Source: an uncultured Acidobacteriota bacterium
Lineage (GTDB): Bacteria; Acidobacteriota; Thermoanaerobaculia; UBA5066
Direction of reading: 5' to 3'
NCBI GenBank assembly: GCA_903845115.1
Contig: CAIMWE010000025.1
Location: 90,751 to 154,750, forward strand
Length of the DNA stretch: 64,000 nt
Below, piece after piece: positions 1-7,163 of the stretch. The notes below the pieces were generated by a model. That model saw only the letters and a list, made by a program, of their open reading frames with translations. It did not search any database and was not told the DNA's origin. Every line of letters begins with the position of its first letter. Position 1 is the stretch's first letter. The position numbers were made by a program, and so were the translations under genes.

Positions 1-606
1 GTCTACGTGACCGTCGGGGCGCTGGCCGGCGGCCTCGGAGAGGCGCTCACCCAGAGCGGGCGCTTCGGCCTGTTGCAGGGGGTGCTCCAGATCGCCGCGG
101 GATTGGTCGTCATCGTGATGGGGCTGGACATCCTCGGCTGGCTTCCGTTCCAGGTGGCGTTCGGGTTCGCCCCCGTTTCGTGGGCGACGGCGCTCCTCCG
201 CCGAGCACTCTCCCTGGCTCCCGTCCTCGCCACGGCTTCGGCGGATCCGGCCCCGCTCTCCTCGGAGGCGGACGGGCCCTCCTCTCCTTCCCGGACCGGC
301 GTGCCCTGGCGCCCGGCGTTCCTGGCCGGCCTGGCGAACGGGCTGATGCCCTGTGCGCTGACGCTGTCGATCGCAGTCCAGGCAGCGACCTCGCGGAGCG
401 CCGCCTCGGGGGCGCTCCTGATGGCGGCATTCGGCGCCGGAACGCTGCCGTCGATGGTCGCCGTCGGACTCCTCTTCGCCCACCTCACGCATGCGGCGCG
501 CGCGGCGCTCCTGAAGGCGGCAGCAGCGCTGATCATTCTCATGGGCGTCATGCAGATCTGGCAGGGCGTCACCTACACCCGGGTGATGGGGAAGCTGGTA
601 CTCTGA
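1..606 (+). CDS. TauE/SafE-like membrane protein, 5' truncated by window edge
   Basis: This is a polytopic membrane protein of the sulfite exporter TauE/SafE (DsbD_2-like) type. The reading frame is open from base 1, so the true start lies upstream and the GTG at 7 is probably internal. Hydrophobic segments lie around residues 20-45, 100-125, 133-155 and 165-185. The motif GLANGLMPCALTL (about 108-120 of the ORF) is the second of the two repeated Gly/Pro/Cys helices of the family. A Ser/Pro-rich loop separates the halves. It stops just before a NosL-type gene with a good ribosome site, so the three genes probably form one operon. In this family such neighbours point to copper or thiol handling in the envelope rather than sulfite export. 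The family call is firm; the substrate is not known. Confidence 0.75.
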   Translation, partial: VYVTVGALAGGLGEALTQSGRFGLLQGVLQIAAGLVVIVMGLDILGWLPFQVAFGFAPVSWATALLRRALSLAPVLATASADPAPLSSEADGPSSPSRTGVPWRPAFLAGLANGLMPCALTLSIAVQAATSRSAASGALLMAAFGAGTLPSMVAVGLLFAHLTHAARAALLKAAAALIILMGVMQIWQGVTYTRVMGKLVL

Positions 607-632
607 TGATCGAGATCGGAAGGAGAAAGGCC

Positions 633-1262
633 ATGAAACGCCGTGATGTCGTCAAGGTTCTGCTCGCCTCCGCGGGGGCCGTTCCCCTGGCACTGGCCGC
701 GGCTACGGGATCGGCTCCCGGATCGGCGGCAGGCAAGTGCGATGGGGACGGAACGCCTGCCCAGTTCGTTCCGAAGAACGCCCCGGACGGCAAGCCGCAG
801 GAGAACGACCTATCCAAGTTCCCCAGGTGCCCCTACTGCGGGATGGACCGCAAGCAGCTCCACCACTCCCGCCTGTTGATCCACTACGCGAACGGCGTGC
901 CCGACGGGGTTTGCTCGCTTCACTGCGCCGCGATCAGCCTCTCCATCAACATCGATGCCGAGCCGAAGAGCGTGTGGGTGGGCGACAACGCCTCGGAGGC
1001 CGAGACCAAGCCCCTGGTGGAGGCCGACAAGGCGAGCTTCCTGATCGGCGGCAGCGCCCCGGGAGTGATGTCGGCTCGCAGCAAGGTGGCTTACGGGAGT
1101 GAGGCGGCCGCGAAGGCGGCTCAGGCCGCGCAGGGAGGCGAGATCGGTGGATTCGAACAGGCCCTCCTGGCCGCCTACACCGACATGTCGAAGGACGTGG
1201 CCCGCATCCGGAAGAACCGCGAGGAACGGCGGTCCCGGATGAAAGCCGGGCCGAAGGGCTAG
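633..1262 (+). CDS. NosL-type protein with CxxCGM motif
   Basis: The ATG at 633 follows AGGAGAAAGG, which fixes the start; the longer ORF upstream is a shadow of the previous gene. The 209-residue product begins with MKRRDVVK and a hydrophobic stretch (about 8-25), an exported or Tat-like leader. CPYCGM at 66-71, followed by HHSRLLIHYANG and a second Cys pair (CSLHC, 94-98), matches the NosL family. NosL proteins bind Cu(I) and deliver it to periplasmic copper enzymes such as nitrous oxide reductase. A charged, Ala/Lys-rich C-terminus is not part of the core. It overlaps the next NosL-like gene by one base. No nosZ is visible in the window, so the client is unknown. The fold assignment is good; the copper role is by family. 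Confidence 0.75.
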   Translation: MKRRDVVKVLLASAGAVPLALAAATGSAPGSAAGKCDGDGTPAQFVPKNAPDGKPQENDLSKFPRCPYCGMDRKQLHHSRLLIHYANGVPDGVCSLHCAAISLSINIDAEPKSVWVGDNASEAETKPLVEADKASFLIGGSAPGVMSARSKVAYGSEAAAKAAQAAQGGEIGGFEQALLAAYTDMSKDVARIRKNREERRSRMKAGPKG

Positions 1263-1762
1263 TGGATTCCGTCGGAAGGCGGTCCTTCCTGCTGGCCGGC
1301 GCCGGCCTGGTGTTGTCGCGAGTCGCGCGAGGGGCGGACGGAGCGCCTCCGATACCGGGTCCGCGCGACCTCTGCCCCGTCTGCGGGATGCTCGTCGCGA
1401 AGTACCCGAACTGGGTGGCGATCGTGGAGCACGAGGGCGGGCGGGCGCGCTTCTTCGACGGCGCCAAGGACCTGTTCAAGTACCTCTTCGACGTCCCGAA
1501 GTACGGAGGGAGCGGCAAGTCGGCGGGGGTAGTCCGCCGGTGGGTGACGGAGTTCTATGGCCTGACCAGGATCGAGGCCAGGAAGGCTCTATTTGTCGTC
1601 GGGTCGGACGTCCTGGGGCCGATGGGGAACGAACTGGTGCCGCTGGCCTCGCGCGAGGAGGCCGAGGAGTTTCTCGCAGACCACAAGGGCCGGCGAATCC
1701 TGACGTTCGCCGAGGTCAGCCGGGACCTTGTGGAGAAGTTGGACGCCGGGCGATTCGAGTAG
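1262..1762 (+). CDS. Second NosL-type protein, twin-arginine-like leader
   Basis: The GTG start overlaps the stop of the preceding NosL gene by one base, showing translational coupling. The 166-residue product starts with a GRRSFLLAGAGLVLSR leader, which looks like a Tat or lipoprotein-less export signal. It then carries CPVCGM at 38-43, the Cys and Met ligands typical of NosL, followed by the usual K-x-PNWVAIV strand and an FFDGAKDLFKY segment. This is closer to canonical NosL than its neighbour, which has an extra Cys pair. Two different NosL proteins in tandem suggest a relay or two clients. The next gene is convergent, so this gene ends the operon. Confidence 0.8.
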   Translation: MDSVGRRSFLLAGAGLVLSRVARGADGAPPIPGPRDLCPVCGMLVAKYPNWVAIVEHEGGRARFFDGAKDLFKYLFDVPKYGGSGKSAGVVRRWVTEFYGLTRIEARKALFVVGSDVLGPMGNELVPLASREEAEEFLADHKGRRILTFAEVSRDLVEKLDAGRFE

Positions 1763-1772
1763 GAGCGAAGAC

Positions 1773-2429
1773 TCACCAGGGTGAGCCGTAGAGCCCCTTC
1801 ACGAGGATCCAGGCCGAGAGCCCGACCAGTAAACCCCCGCTCACGAGCCTCACCAGCAGCGGACGGGAGCGCAGGAAGACTGTCTTCTCCCGGAACGCCT
1901 GGGAGGCGTATCCGGCGATGAGCATGGGAAGGCCGAAGCCGAGGCTGTAGAACCCGAGCAGGGCCATTCCTTCGCCCAGGTGGGCCCTGGCTGCGACGAT
2001 TCCGAGGATCGCGCTCAGGAAGGGGCCGACGCACGGGATCCAGACGAGCCCGAGCGACGCCCCGAGCACTGCACCCGACCAGAGCCCCTTCTTACGTTCC
2101 GTCGAAATTCCGACCTGCAGGCGCTTGAACGGGTTGACGTCGGCCAGAACCAGGAGGCCGATGATCCCGATGAGGATGGCGACCGGCTTCTCCAGCCTTA
2201 CCAGGAGCGGCCCGATGACGGCGCCGAAGAGGGATGAGAGGGCCCCCATGAGGACGAAGGTGGACATCAGGCCGGTCACGATCGCCAGGGGCCTGAAACG
2301 GTGCTCTCCCGGCTGGCCGGCCATCACGATGGGCAGGACGGGAAGGACGCAGGGCGAGAGCGTGCTGGCGAAGCCCGCTCCAATGGCGAAAACGGCGTTG
2401 GCCAGGCTGAACCCGGCGATGGAATCCAT
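1773..2429 (-). CDS. ccdA: CcdA-type cytochrome c biogenesis / thiol-disulfide membrane protein
   Basis: This 218-residue protein is built of about six transmembrane helices. It has the two conserved single-cysteine helices of CcdA/DsbD: STLSPCVLPVLP (Cys27) and LVWIPCVGPFLS (Cys133). These proteins carry electrons from cytoplasmic thioredoxin across the membrane to periplasmic thiol proteins, including those of cytochrome c maturation. The thioredoxin-like gene lies immediately upstream on the same strand (15 bases between stop and start), so the pair is one operon and probably one pathway. Length and motif order are normal for CcdA. Convergent with the NosL operon. Confidence 0.9.
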   Translation of the reverse strand: MDSIAGFSLANAVFAIGAGFASTLSPCVLPVLPIVMAGQPGEHRFRPLAIVTGLMSTFVLMGALSSLFGAVIGPLLVRLEKPVAILIGIIGLLVLADVNPFKRLQVGISTERKKGLWSGAVLGASLGLVWIPCVGPFLSAILGIVAARAHLGEGMALLGFYSLGFGLPMLIAGYASQAFREKTVFLRSRPLLVRLVSGGLLVGLSAWILVKGLYGSPW

Positions 2430-2444
2430 TCCGGGACTCTCGGC

Positions 2445-2873
2445 TCAGCGGCCCGGCTTGGTGGGGATACCCGAGAGGATGGTCTCGGCGGGCTGGATGC
2501 CGGGCGAGTAGCGGTGAATCTCCTTGCCGTCGGGGCCCACCAGCAGCAGGTTGGGGAGCGAGCGGATGCCGTACTGGTAGAAGACGTCCCGGTCGGCCGA
2601 GACGTCGGTCCGGACGTAGCGGAGCGTCGCGAGCGACTCCCACTTCGCGCGGCTCTCCTTCAGGATCTCGTCCTGCGTCTGGCATGGCCGGCCCGCGGGG
2701 TTCATGAAGAAGATGAGGGTGGGCTTGGGGGCGGACGTGGCTTCCGCCTTCGCAGGTACCGGTGTCGCCTTGGGTCTTGTTCCGGTCTCCGCGGCCGTCA
2801 TCGACAGGGAAAGGGCCGCCATCGCGACCAGAGCCAGAGTGGAGCCAGAGAAGGGTGTCCGTCGGAAATGCAT
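2445..2873 (-). CDS. Periplasmic thioredoxin-fold protein with single cysteine
   Basis: The start is taken at MHFRRTPF, preceded by AAGGAGATAG, not at the longer ORF start. The 142-residue product has a signal peptide (about 1-28), a Lys/Ala/Pro-rich linker, then a thioredoxin fold: LIFFMNPAGRPC (Cys64), a conserved central strand, and RSLPNLLLV with the cis-proline near 107. The usual CxxC is reduced to PCQTQ, so only one active-site cysteine is present. This form is seen in thioredoxin-like partners of CcdA proteins. It is co-oriented with ccdA, which presumably reduces it. A single cysteine would favour a mixed-disulfide or metal-binding role over plain disulfide exchange; that is inference. 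Confidence 0.8.
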   Translation of the reverse strand: MHFRRTPFSGSTLALVAMAALSLSMTAAETGTRPKATPVPAKAEATSAPKPTLIFFMNPAGRPCQTQDEILKESRAKWESLATLRYVRTDVSADRDVFYQYGIRSLPNLLLVGPDGKEIHRYSPGIQPAETILSGIPTKPGR

Positions 2874-2920
2874 GTGCTCTATCTCCTTGGCCGAAGCAGC
2901 GTGAAGCCTCGAGATGCCAT

Positions 2921-2948
2921 AACCATATAAGCATATCATAGAACTAGA
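2921..2948 (-). promoter_or_regulatory. AT-rich promoter/operator candidate upstream of the thioredoxin-ccdA operon
   Basis: An isolated AT-rich island in otherwise GC-rich DNA contains CATAACCATATAAGCATAT. It shares most positions with a similar stretch in front of chrA (4412-4439). The position, about 50-75 bases upstream of the thioredoxin-like start, fits a promoter with an overlapping operator. The ATAT-N4-ATAT pattern resembles ArsR/SmtB-type operators, but no ArsR gene is visible in the window. Confidence 0.4.
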
Positions 2949-3068
2949 GTCACTCGCTCTCCGTGTCCCGAACCCTGCCACGGGCGCTGCCTGCAAGCGG
3001 AGCGATCGTTACCGGTGAGCGATGCTCGGCCAAGAAGCGGAGAACCCATGGCTCGGACCGTGCCAGGC

Positions 3069-4415
3069 TCATGGAATGGCGCCGAACGCGGCAAGAGCAG
3101 CGCCGAGGGCGAGGACGAAGGCCGGGTGCCACCTGAACCGGAGGAGCAATCCCAGGGCAGCTGCCGCGAGGAGCAGCGCGCGCCAGCTCGGAATGGCGGG
3201 AGCCCACAGGAGAACGGCGGCGGAGGCAATGAGACCGACGACGGCGGGGCTGACTCCCGACATGAAGTCGGCGAATCGCTCGGAATTGCGGAAGCGCTCG
3301 TAGCCCATGCACAAGACGGTCATCAGGACCAGAGCGGGTGTCAGGAGCGCTCCGGTCGCCAGGAGAGCACCGGGAACGCCCGCGAGCTTGTATCCGACGA
3401 ACGTCGCCAGGACCGCGATCGGTCCCGGGGTGAGGTTGCTGATGGCGACACCGTCCAGGAATTCGGCGGGGCTGAGCCACTGGAGGTCGTGGACCAGGTG
3501 ATGGCTCAGGATCGCCACGAGAACGAACCCGCCCCCGAAGAACACGAGGCCGAACTTGAAGAACGTGATGACGAGGGGGACGAGGCCGAGGGCGGGAACC
3601 TGTGTCGATGCGCCCGCCACCACGGGGACCACGCCGAGCAACGGAGGGAGACCACTCCCCGCCGGCTTTTCGGACGGCGGGCCGGGGGAACGCGGCGCGC
3701 TCGGTTTCCTGGGCCCAAGGAGTATGCGGGGACCGAAGAAGAGGCCGGCGCTGCCCGCGGCGAGGAGAGTGAGCGCGGGATTGACCTTGGCCAGGCTGGC
3801 CACGAGAGCAGCGATGCCGAGGACCCACGCCGGCCAGGTTGTGAGGACTCGCTGACTGGCCGAGAGCGCGGCGGAGAGGATGAGCGCGATGACGACGGGG
3901 CCGAGGCCCGCGAGCACGCCTGCCAGCGCCGGGAGCGAGTGAAATCGGAAGTAAAGGAACGAGAGGAGGATCACCAGGCTCACGGAGGGCAAGAGGAAGC
4001 AGAACGCGGCGAGAAAGGCGCCGCGAAGGCCGTGCCGCCGGTAGCCGATGAAGAAAGCGGCGTTGAGCGCGAATGGCCCCAGGAGCTGCCCGAGGGCGAC
4101 GCCGTGGAGGAACTCGTCGGGTTCGACGAGACGGCGCCGCCGCACGAGCTCTCGCTCCATCAGGGCGATGACCGCCATCCCGCCGCCGAATCCGATGGCG
4201 CCCAGCTTGAGGAACAGGGCGGCCATCTTCGGGAGAGGAAGGTCCGCCTCGAGGGCCGATGACTCTCTCGAGGGAGGGCTGGAATCCTCGTCCGTCGAAC
4301 ACGCGTCCTCCGTCCGGCCCCTCGCGGGGAGGTCATCGCGGGCCGGCGGAGAGTCACCAGCGGTGACCGGACCCGCCTTCGCAGGCTCCACGGATCGGCT
4401 TCCTTGACGATGCAT
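3069..4415 (-). CDS. chrA: Chromate transporter, two-domain
   Basis: The 448-residue protein is a full-length CHR-family antiporter with two homologous halves. The first half carries FLKLGAIGFGGGMAVI (about 70-85) and the second FFKFGLVFFGGGFVLVAIL, each followed by the LxP/ISNLTPGPIA-type helix hairpin. Such proteins export chromate. About 60 polar, Pro/Ser-rich residues precede the first helix, which is long for the family, so an internal start is possible. A perfect TATAAT -10 box lies only nine bases before the ATG, which would give a leaderless or nearly leaderless mRNA if this start is used. The gene diverges from the methyltransferase gene across 35 bases. Confidence 0.88.
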   Translation of the reverse strand: MHRQGSRSVEPAKAGPVTAGDSPPARDDLPARGRTEDACSTDEDSSPPSRESSALEADLPLPKMAALFLKLGAIGFGGGMAVIALMERELVRRRRLVEPDEFLHGVALGQLLGPFALNAAFFIGYRRHGLRGAFLAAFCFLLPSVSLVILLSFLYFRFHSLPALAGVLAGLGPVVIALILSAALSASQRVLTTWPAWVLGIAALVASLAKVNPALTLLAAGSAGLFFGPRILLGPRKPSAPRSPGPPSEKPAGSGLPPLLGVVPVVAGASTQVPALGLVPLVITFFKFGLVFFGGGFVLVAILSHHLVHDLQWLSPAEFLDGVAISNLTPGPIAVLATFVGYKLAGVPGALLATGALLTPALVLMTVLCMGYERFRNSERFADFMSGVSPAVVGLIASAAVLLWAPAIPSWRALLLAAAALGLLLRFRWHPAFVLALGAALAAFGAIP

Positions 4416-4440
4416 AACCAGATGATTATATTCTGATACG
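4412..4440. promoter_or_regulatory. Divergent promoter/operator between chrA and methyltransferase gene
   Basis: The AT-rich stretch GCATAACCAGATGATTATAT includes a minus-strand TATAAT (4430-4425) facing chrA and a plus-strand TATATT facing the methyltransferase. It matches the motif upstream of the thioredoxin-ccdA operon at roughly two thirds of positions. One regulator could therefore control all three transcription units. This is read by eye; no regulator gene is adjacent. Confidence 0.45.
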
Positions 4441-4450
4441 AGGTGGGATC

Positions 4451-5596
4451 GTGAAACTATCAGCAGGCGAACTGGAGCGGCGGAAGCAGGTCAACGAGCG
4501 GCGGCGGGCGGCATTCGCTGTCCTCGGACACGACGGGGGACGGGCCGCCGCCCTCGTCCTCGACGGCGTCGGCCCTCTCGAAGGACCGGTCCTCGACCTC
4601 GGATCGGGGATGGGGGTCATGGCCCGCGAGCTCGCGCGCCGCGGTCTCGCGGTGGAGAGCGTCGACGTGAGCGCGGAGGACCTGGAGGTCGCCGCCTCCT
4701 TGACCGAAGGGACGGGCCTCGAGTCGCGGGTGCGTTTCACTCCGGCGGACGGGGCGGCCCTTCCGTTTCCAGACGGCGCCTTCGCGTCGGCCGTCTCGTT
4801 CAACGTCCTTCATCACCTGACGGACGGGGCGTCCGTCCTCCGCGAGGTGGTCCGGGTTCTGCGGCCGGGAGGGGTTCTCGTGCTCGTCGACTTCTCGAGA
4901 GAAGGGTTCGAGTTCGCCGGGCGCGTCCTGGCGGAAGAGGGGGGAGTGCACCCGGAGGGTCCGGTGACTCTCGACTGGGCGCGCGGCTTCCTGGGGGGAA
5001 TCGGCCTCACCGAGACGGGAGCTGCGGAAGTCCATCACGAGCGGTTCACGACCTTCCGCACTCCGGTGGACGCGGCTCACGAATCGGTGCCGCCGACGTT
5101 CAGATCCCTGGATCGGGCCGGGCTCTTCACCGCCCTCGACGTGTTCGCGAAGAACTGGCTGGCCCACGACGGGAGCTGGTTCCTGGCCGTCGAGGAACGG
5201 TCCGGAATGGATGCCGCGATGGAGCTGGACGCCGCCGCGTGGCGTCTGTTCGCGGCTGCGGAGGCGCGCCGGATCATGGAGGCGTACGCGATCCCGAAGA
5301 ACGGCGGTCTCGATTCCCTCGCCCGTGCTCTCTCCTTCCGTGCCTACAGCTTCGTGAATCCGAGCCGGATCGAACGGAACGGGAACGTCCTGCGATTCTT
5401 CATGACCTCGTGCCGCGTCCAGGAGACCCGGCGGCGCAAGGGCCTTCCCGACTTCCCGTGCCGGCCCGTCGGACAGGTGGAGTTCGAGACCTTCGCCCGC
5501 ACCGTTGACCACCGCATCGCGACGAAGTGCGTCCACTGCCCTCCGGACGCCGACGCGAACGGGCATTGCGCCTGGGAGTTCACGCTGAAGGGGTAG
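4451..5596 (+). CDS. SAM methyltransferase fused to DUF6125-like Cys-bearing domain
   Basis: The GTG start follows GAGGTGGG at a normal distance. Residues 1-200 form a class I SAM-dependent methyltransferase: motif I VLDLGSGMG (47-55), an acidic D after strand 2, and FNVLHHL plus LRPGGVLVLVDFSREG as motifs IV-VI. Residues about 235-381 form a second domain with FLAVEERSGMDAAMELD and a C-terminal cluster CVHCPPD...GHC (360-373). It resembles the stand-alone DUF6125/L2-amino-thiazoline hydrolase-like proteins, which may bind metal. The substrate is unknown. The divergent partner is chrA, and the shared AT-rich site suggests stress or metal-linked control. The fusion is the odd point. The methyltransferase call is firm; the DUF number is a recollection. 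Confidence 0.72.
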   Translation: MKLSAGELERRKQVNERRRAAFAVLGHDGGRAAALVLDGVGPLEGPVLDLGSGMGVMARELARRGLAVESVDVSAEDLEVAASLTEGTGLESRVRFTPADGAALPFPDGAFASAVSFNVLHHLTDGASVLREVVRVLRPGGVLVLVDFSREGFEFAGRVLAEEGGVHPEGPVTLDWARGFLGGIGLTETGAAEVHHERFTTFRTPVDAAHESVPPTFRSLDRAGLFTALDVFAKNWLAHDGSWFLAVEERSGMDAAMELDAAAWRLFAAAEARRIMEAYAIPKNGGLDSLARALSFRAYSFVNPSRIERNGNVLRFFMTSCRVQETRRRKGLPDFPCRPVGQVEFETFARTVDHRIATKCVHCPPDADANGHCAWEFTLKG

Positions 5597-5610
5597 GGCC
5601 CTCCGGGCGG

Positions 5611-5632
5611 CCCGGCCGCCGGCGCGGCCGGG
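5611..5632. terminator. GC-rich hairpin between convergent genes
   Basis: CCCGGCCGC and GCGGCCGGG form a perfect 9-bp stem around a CGGC loop, 14 bases after the methyltransferase stop and in front of the convergent DUF2202 gene. There is no T-run, so it would act as a bidirectional barrier or Rho-assisted terminator rather than a textbook intrinsic one. Confidence 0.5.
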
Positions 5633-5734
5633 AAGGGACGGCGCGGGACCGGAAAAGGGGGATGCGGCGAGCGCAGGGACGCTCGCCGCCAGCCATGGTC
5701 TTCCCAGGGCGCCCGCCCACCGCGAGATCGCAGT

Positions 5735-6466
5735 TCACTTCCGGGGGCCGGCTCCCGTGCACGGCCCGTCGGCGATCCCTTCCACGGGGTTCCCCTCGGC
5801 GTCGTAGATCACCTTGTGCTCGGCCGGCGTGGCGATGATCTCGTCGTATTCCACCACGGGGATGAACTGCGGGGTGTAGGCGGCGCCGGCCGCCTCGAGG
5901 AGGCTCACGAACGAGCGGAGGTGATTGCGGGAGCCCTTGGCCAGGTTCTGGCAGAGAGTGTCGACGTCAGCGTTGTCGGCCGCGGCCAGGAGACCCTCGA
6001 CGTCGGAGATGTCCAGATCCTCGATGGTGGCTCCCACCGTCAGGGCGGAGACGAGGCTCGCCCGACCGCTCTCGACGAGGCTGACATAGAGGGCCTGCAG
6101 GCGGGCGTTCGAGAAGACACCCGGGGCCGCGTCGGCCACCGGGTTGGCGAGGGCGTAACGGTCGAGGAGGAAGGCGACGGCGTCCATGTGCTGCTGCTCG
6201 GCGGCGGCGATGTTGGTGAAGGCGCGCTGGCCCCAGGTGGCCGCCATCGCGATGTAGACGTCGCGAGCGAGCTTCTCCTCCTCGATGGTGAAGAGGAGGC
6301 CGGCCTTCTCGGCGTCGTTCAGGGGCTGGACGGGCAGCGTGGACATGTACGAGGTGAGGCCGTCGCACGGGGGCGCGGCGGGCTTGCCTTTGGCGGTGGC
6401 GGCGAGCGGCGCGGCGAAAGCGAGGGCGGCGGCGAGCGCGAGGATCTTGATGGCGGGGCTTTTCAT
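5735..6466 (-). CDS. Secreted DUF2202 ferritin-like protein (cassette 1)
   Basis: This 243-residue protein has a signal peptide (about 1-25) and a DUF2202 domain, a four-helix ferritin-like bundle. The likely di-iron ligands are visible on four helices: EEEKLARD (62-69), AEQQH (90-94), ATIEDLDI (about 146-153) and SRNHLRSF (179-186). The biochemical role of DUF2202 is not established; a periplasmic metal-binding or oxidase function is an inference from the fold. It ends with a Pro/Gly tail (EGIADGPCTGAGPRK). It is the second gene of a minus-strand unit after the glycine-rich protein, with a GGAACA ribosome-site context like that of its paralogue at 11777. The two DUF2202 proteins share nearly all motif residues but differ in their tails. 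Confidence 0.85.
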   Translation of the reverse strand: MKSPAIKILALAAALAFAAPLAATAKGKPAAPPCDGLTSYMSTLPVQPLNDAEKAGLLFTIEEEKLARDVYIAMAATWGQRAFTNIAAAEQQHMDAVAFLLDRYALANPVADAAPGVFSNARLQALYVSLVESGRASLVSALTVGATIEDLDISDVEGLLAAADNADVDTLCQNLAKGSRNHLRSFVSLLEAAGAAYTPQFIPVVEYDEIIATPAEHKVIYDAEGNPVEGIADGPCTGAGPRK

Positions 6467-6539
6467 GGTCTTGTTCCTTCCGGACTCCTTCGTCCGTTCA
6501 TGGGGTGTGCTTCGATCGGGGTTACGGTCGGATGGGGGA

Positions 6540-6570
6540 GGAGCGGTCCCGGCTCTCCCGGGGCCGCTCC
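6540..6570 (-). other. Intercistronic hairpin, cassette 1
   Basis: GGAGCGG pairs with CCGCTCC and the inner CCCGG with CCGGG around a five-base loop, a 12-bp stem with one mismatch. It lies between the glycine-rich gene and the DUF2202 gene. Cassette 2 has an even stronger hairpin at the same place. It may stabilise the upstream message or reduce read-through so that the small protein is made in excess. Confidence 0.5.
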
Positions 6571-6601
6571 GGACGGTCTGGTCGGGCGATGGGCGCCGGG
6601 C

Positions 6602-6946
6602 TCAGCCGCGGCCGCCGCGCCGGCCGGACGATCCCCGGCTGCCCGACCCCTGGCTGCCCTGCGGGCCCGTCCCGGTGCAGGTCCCGGACCCGGAGCCGAT
6701 GCCGGATCCGGCGCCCAGGCCGCCGTTCAGGGAAGGCGCCGTCTTGTTCGACGTGCCGAAGCCGTTGCCGTCCTTGGGACCGACGCCCTGGTTTCCGGTC
6801 CCGTCGCCCGGGCCGAGCTTCCGTCCCGACTCCGCCTGGGGGCCCTTGCCGTTCTGGGTGGCCTGCTGGGCGCTGGCGGGAAGGGTGGCGGCGAGGAGGA
6901 AGGTCCCCACGATGAGGGCCGCGGTGGTCTTGCTGTTGAAGTTCAT
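6602..6946 (-). CDS. Small secreted GPGDGTG-type glycine-rich protein (cassette 1)
   Basis: The start at MNFNSKTT (ATG 6946) follows AAGGGGAAC; the ORF track start further upstream is an extension. The 114-residue product has a clear signal peptide ending near PASA (26). The mature part is low-complexity Gly/Ser/Thr/Asn with GPGDGTG, VGPKDGNGFG, a single cysteine in GSGSGTC (90), and an Arg/Gly tail (SGRRGGRG). I do not recognise a characterised family. The Asp/Asn-Gly pattern could bind calcium or another metal, or form a flexible matrix. It is the first gene of a sigma-54-type transcription unit followed by DUF2202. A relative with the same GPGDG core heads cassette 2. Confidence 0.7.
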   Translation of the reverse strand: MNFNSKTTAALIVGTFLLAATLPASAQQATQNGKGPQAESGRKLGPGDGTGNQGVGPKDGNGFGTSNKTAPSLNGGLGAGSGIGSGSGTCTGTGPQGSQGSGSRGSSGRRGGRG

Positions 6947-7010
6947 TTTGTTCCCCTTTCTTGCTTGCCCGGGTTGCCCTCGCTGGGGCTCCGGGTCACC
7001 AGCCTTCATC

Positions 7011-7025
7011 TCAAGAGTCGTGCCA
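7011..7025 (-). promoter_or_regulatory. Sigma-54 (-24/-12) promoter, cassette 1
   Basis: On the minus strand TGGCACG-ACTC-TTGAG has the exact GG-N10-Gx spacing of sigma-54 promoters. The -24 box is perfect; the -12 box reads TTGA instead of TTGC. It would start transcription about 50 bases before the glycine-rich gene. An NtrC-type activator gene ends about 140 bases upstream. Confidence 0.65.
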
Positions 7026-7118
7026 CGGGAAGGCCGTAAAGCCGGTGAATGCGCTGGAGGCCGCATGAACAGAGGCTTTGCTTGCGTTGAAGGGGCGCCG
7101 GACCGGAGTTCTCGGGCG

Positions 7119-7133
7119 CTGCAGTTCTTGCAG
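7119..7133. promoter_or_regulatory. Palindromic activator site CTGCA-N5-TGCAG, cassette 1
   Basis: CTGCAGTTCTTGCAG is a perfect CTGCA/TGCAG palindrome about 95 bases upstream of the -24 box. The same palindrome, with a different 5-base spacer, sits upstream of the cassette 2 promoter. This is the expected place and size for an NtrC-family upstream activating sequence. Confidence 0.55.
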
Positions 7134-7163
7134 GCCGGCAGAAAGAGTCGCGGGGGCTCCGCG

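Noticed and set aside
3015-4262. 415-residue plus-strand ORF over chrA
   Set aside because: It is Glu/Arg/Gly-rich shadow sequence without motifs. The minus strand holds a full chromate transporter with conserved helices.
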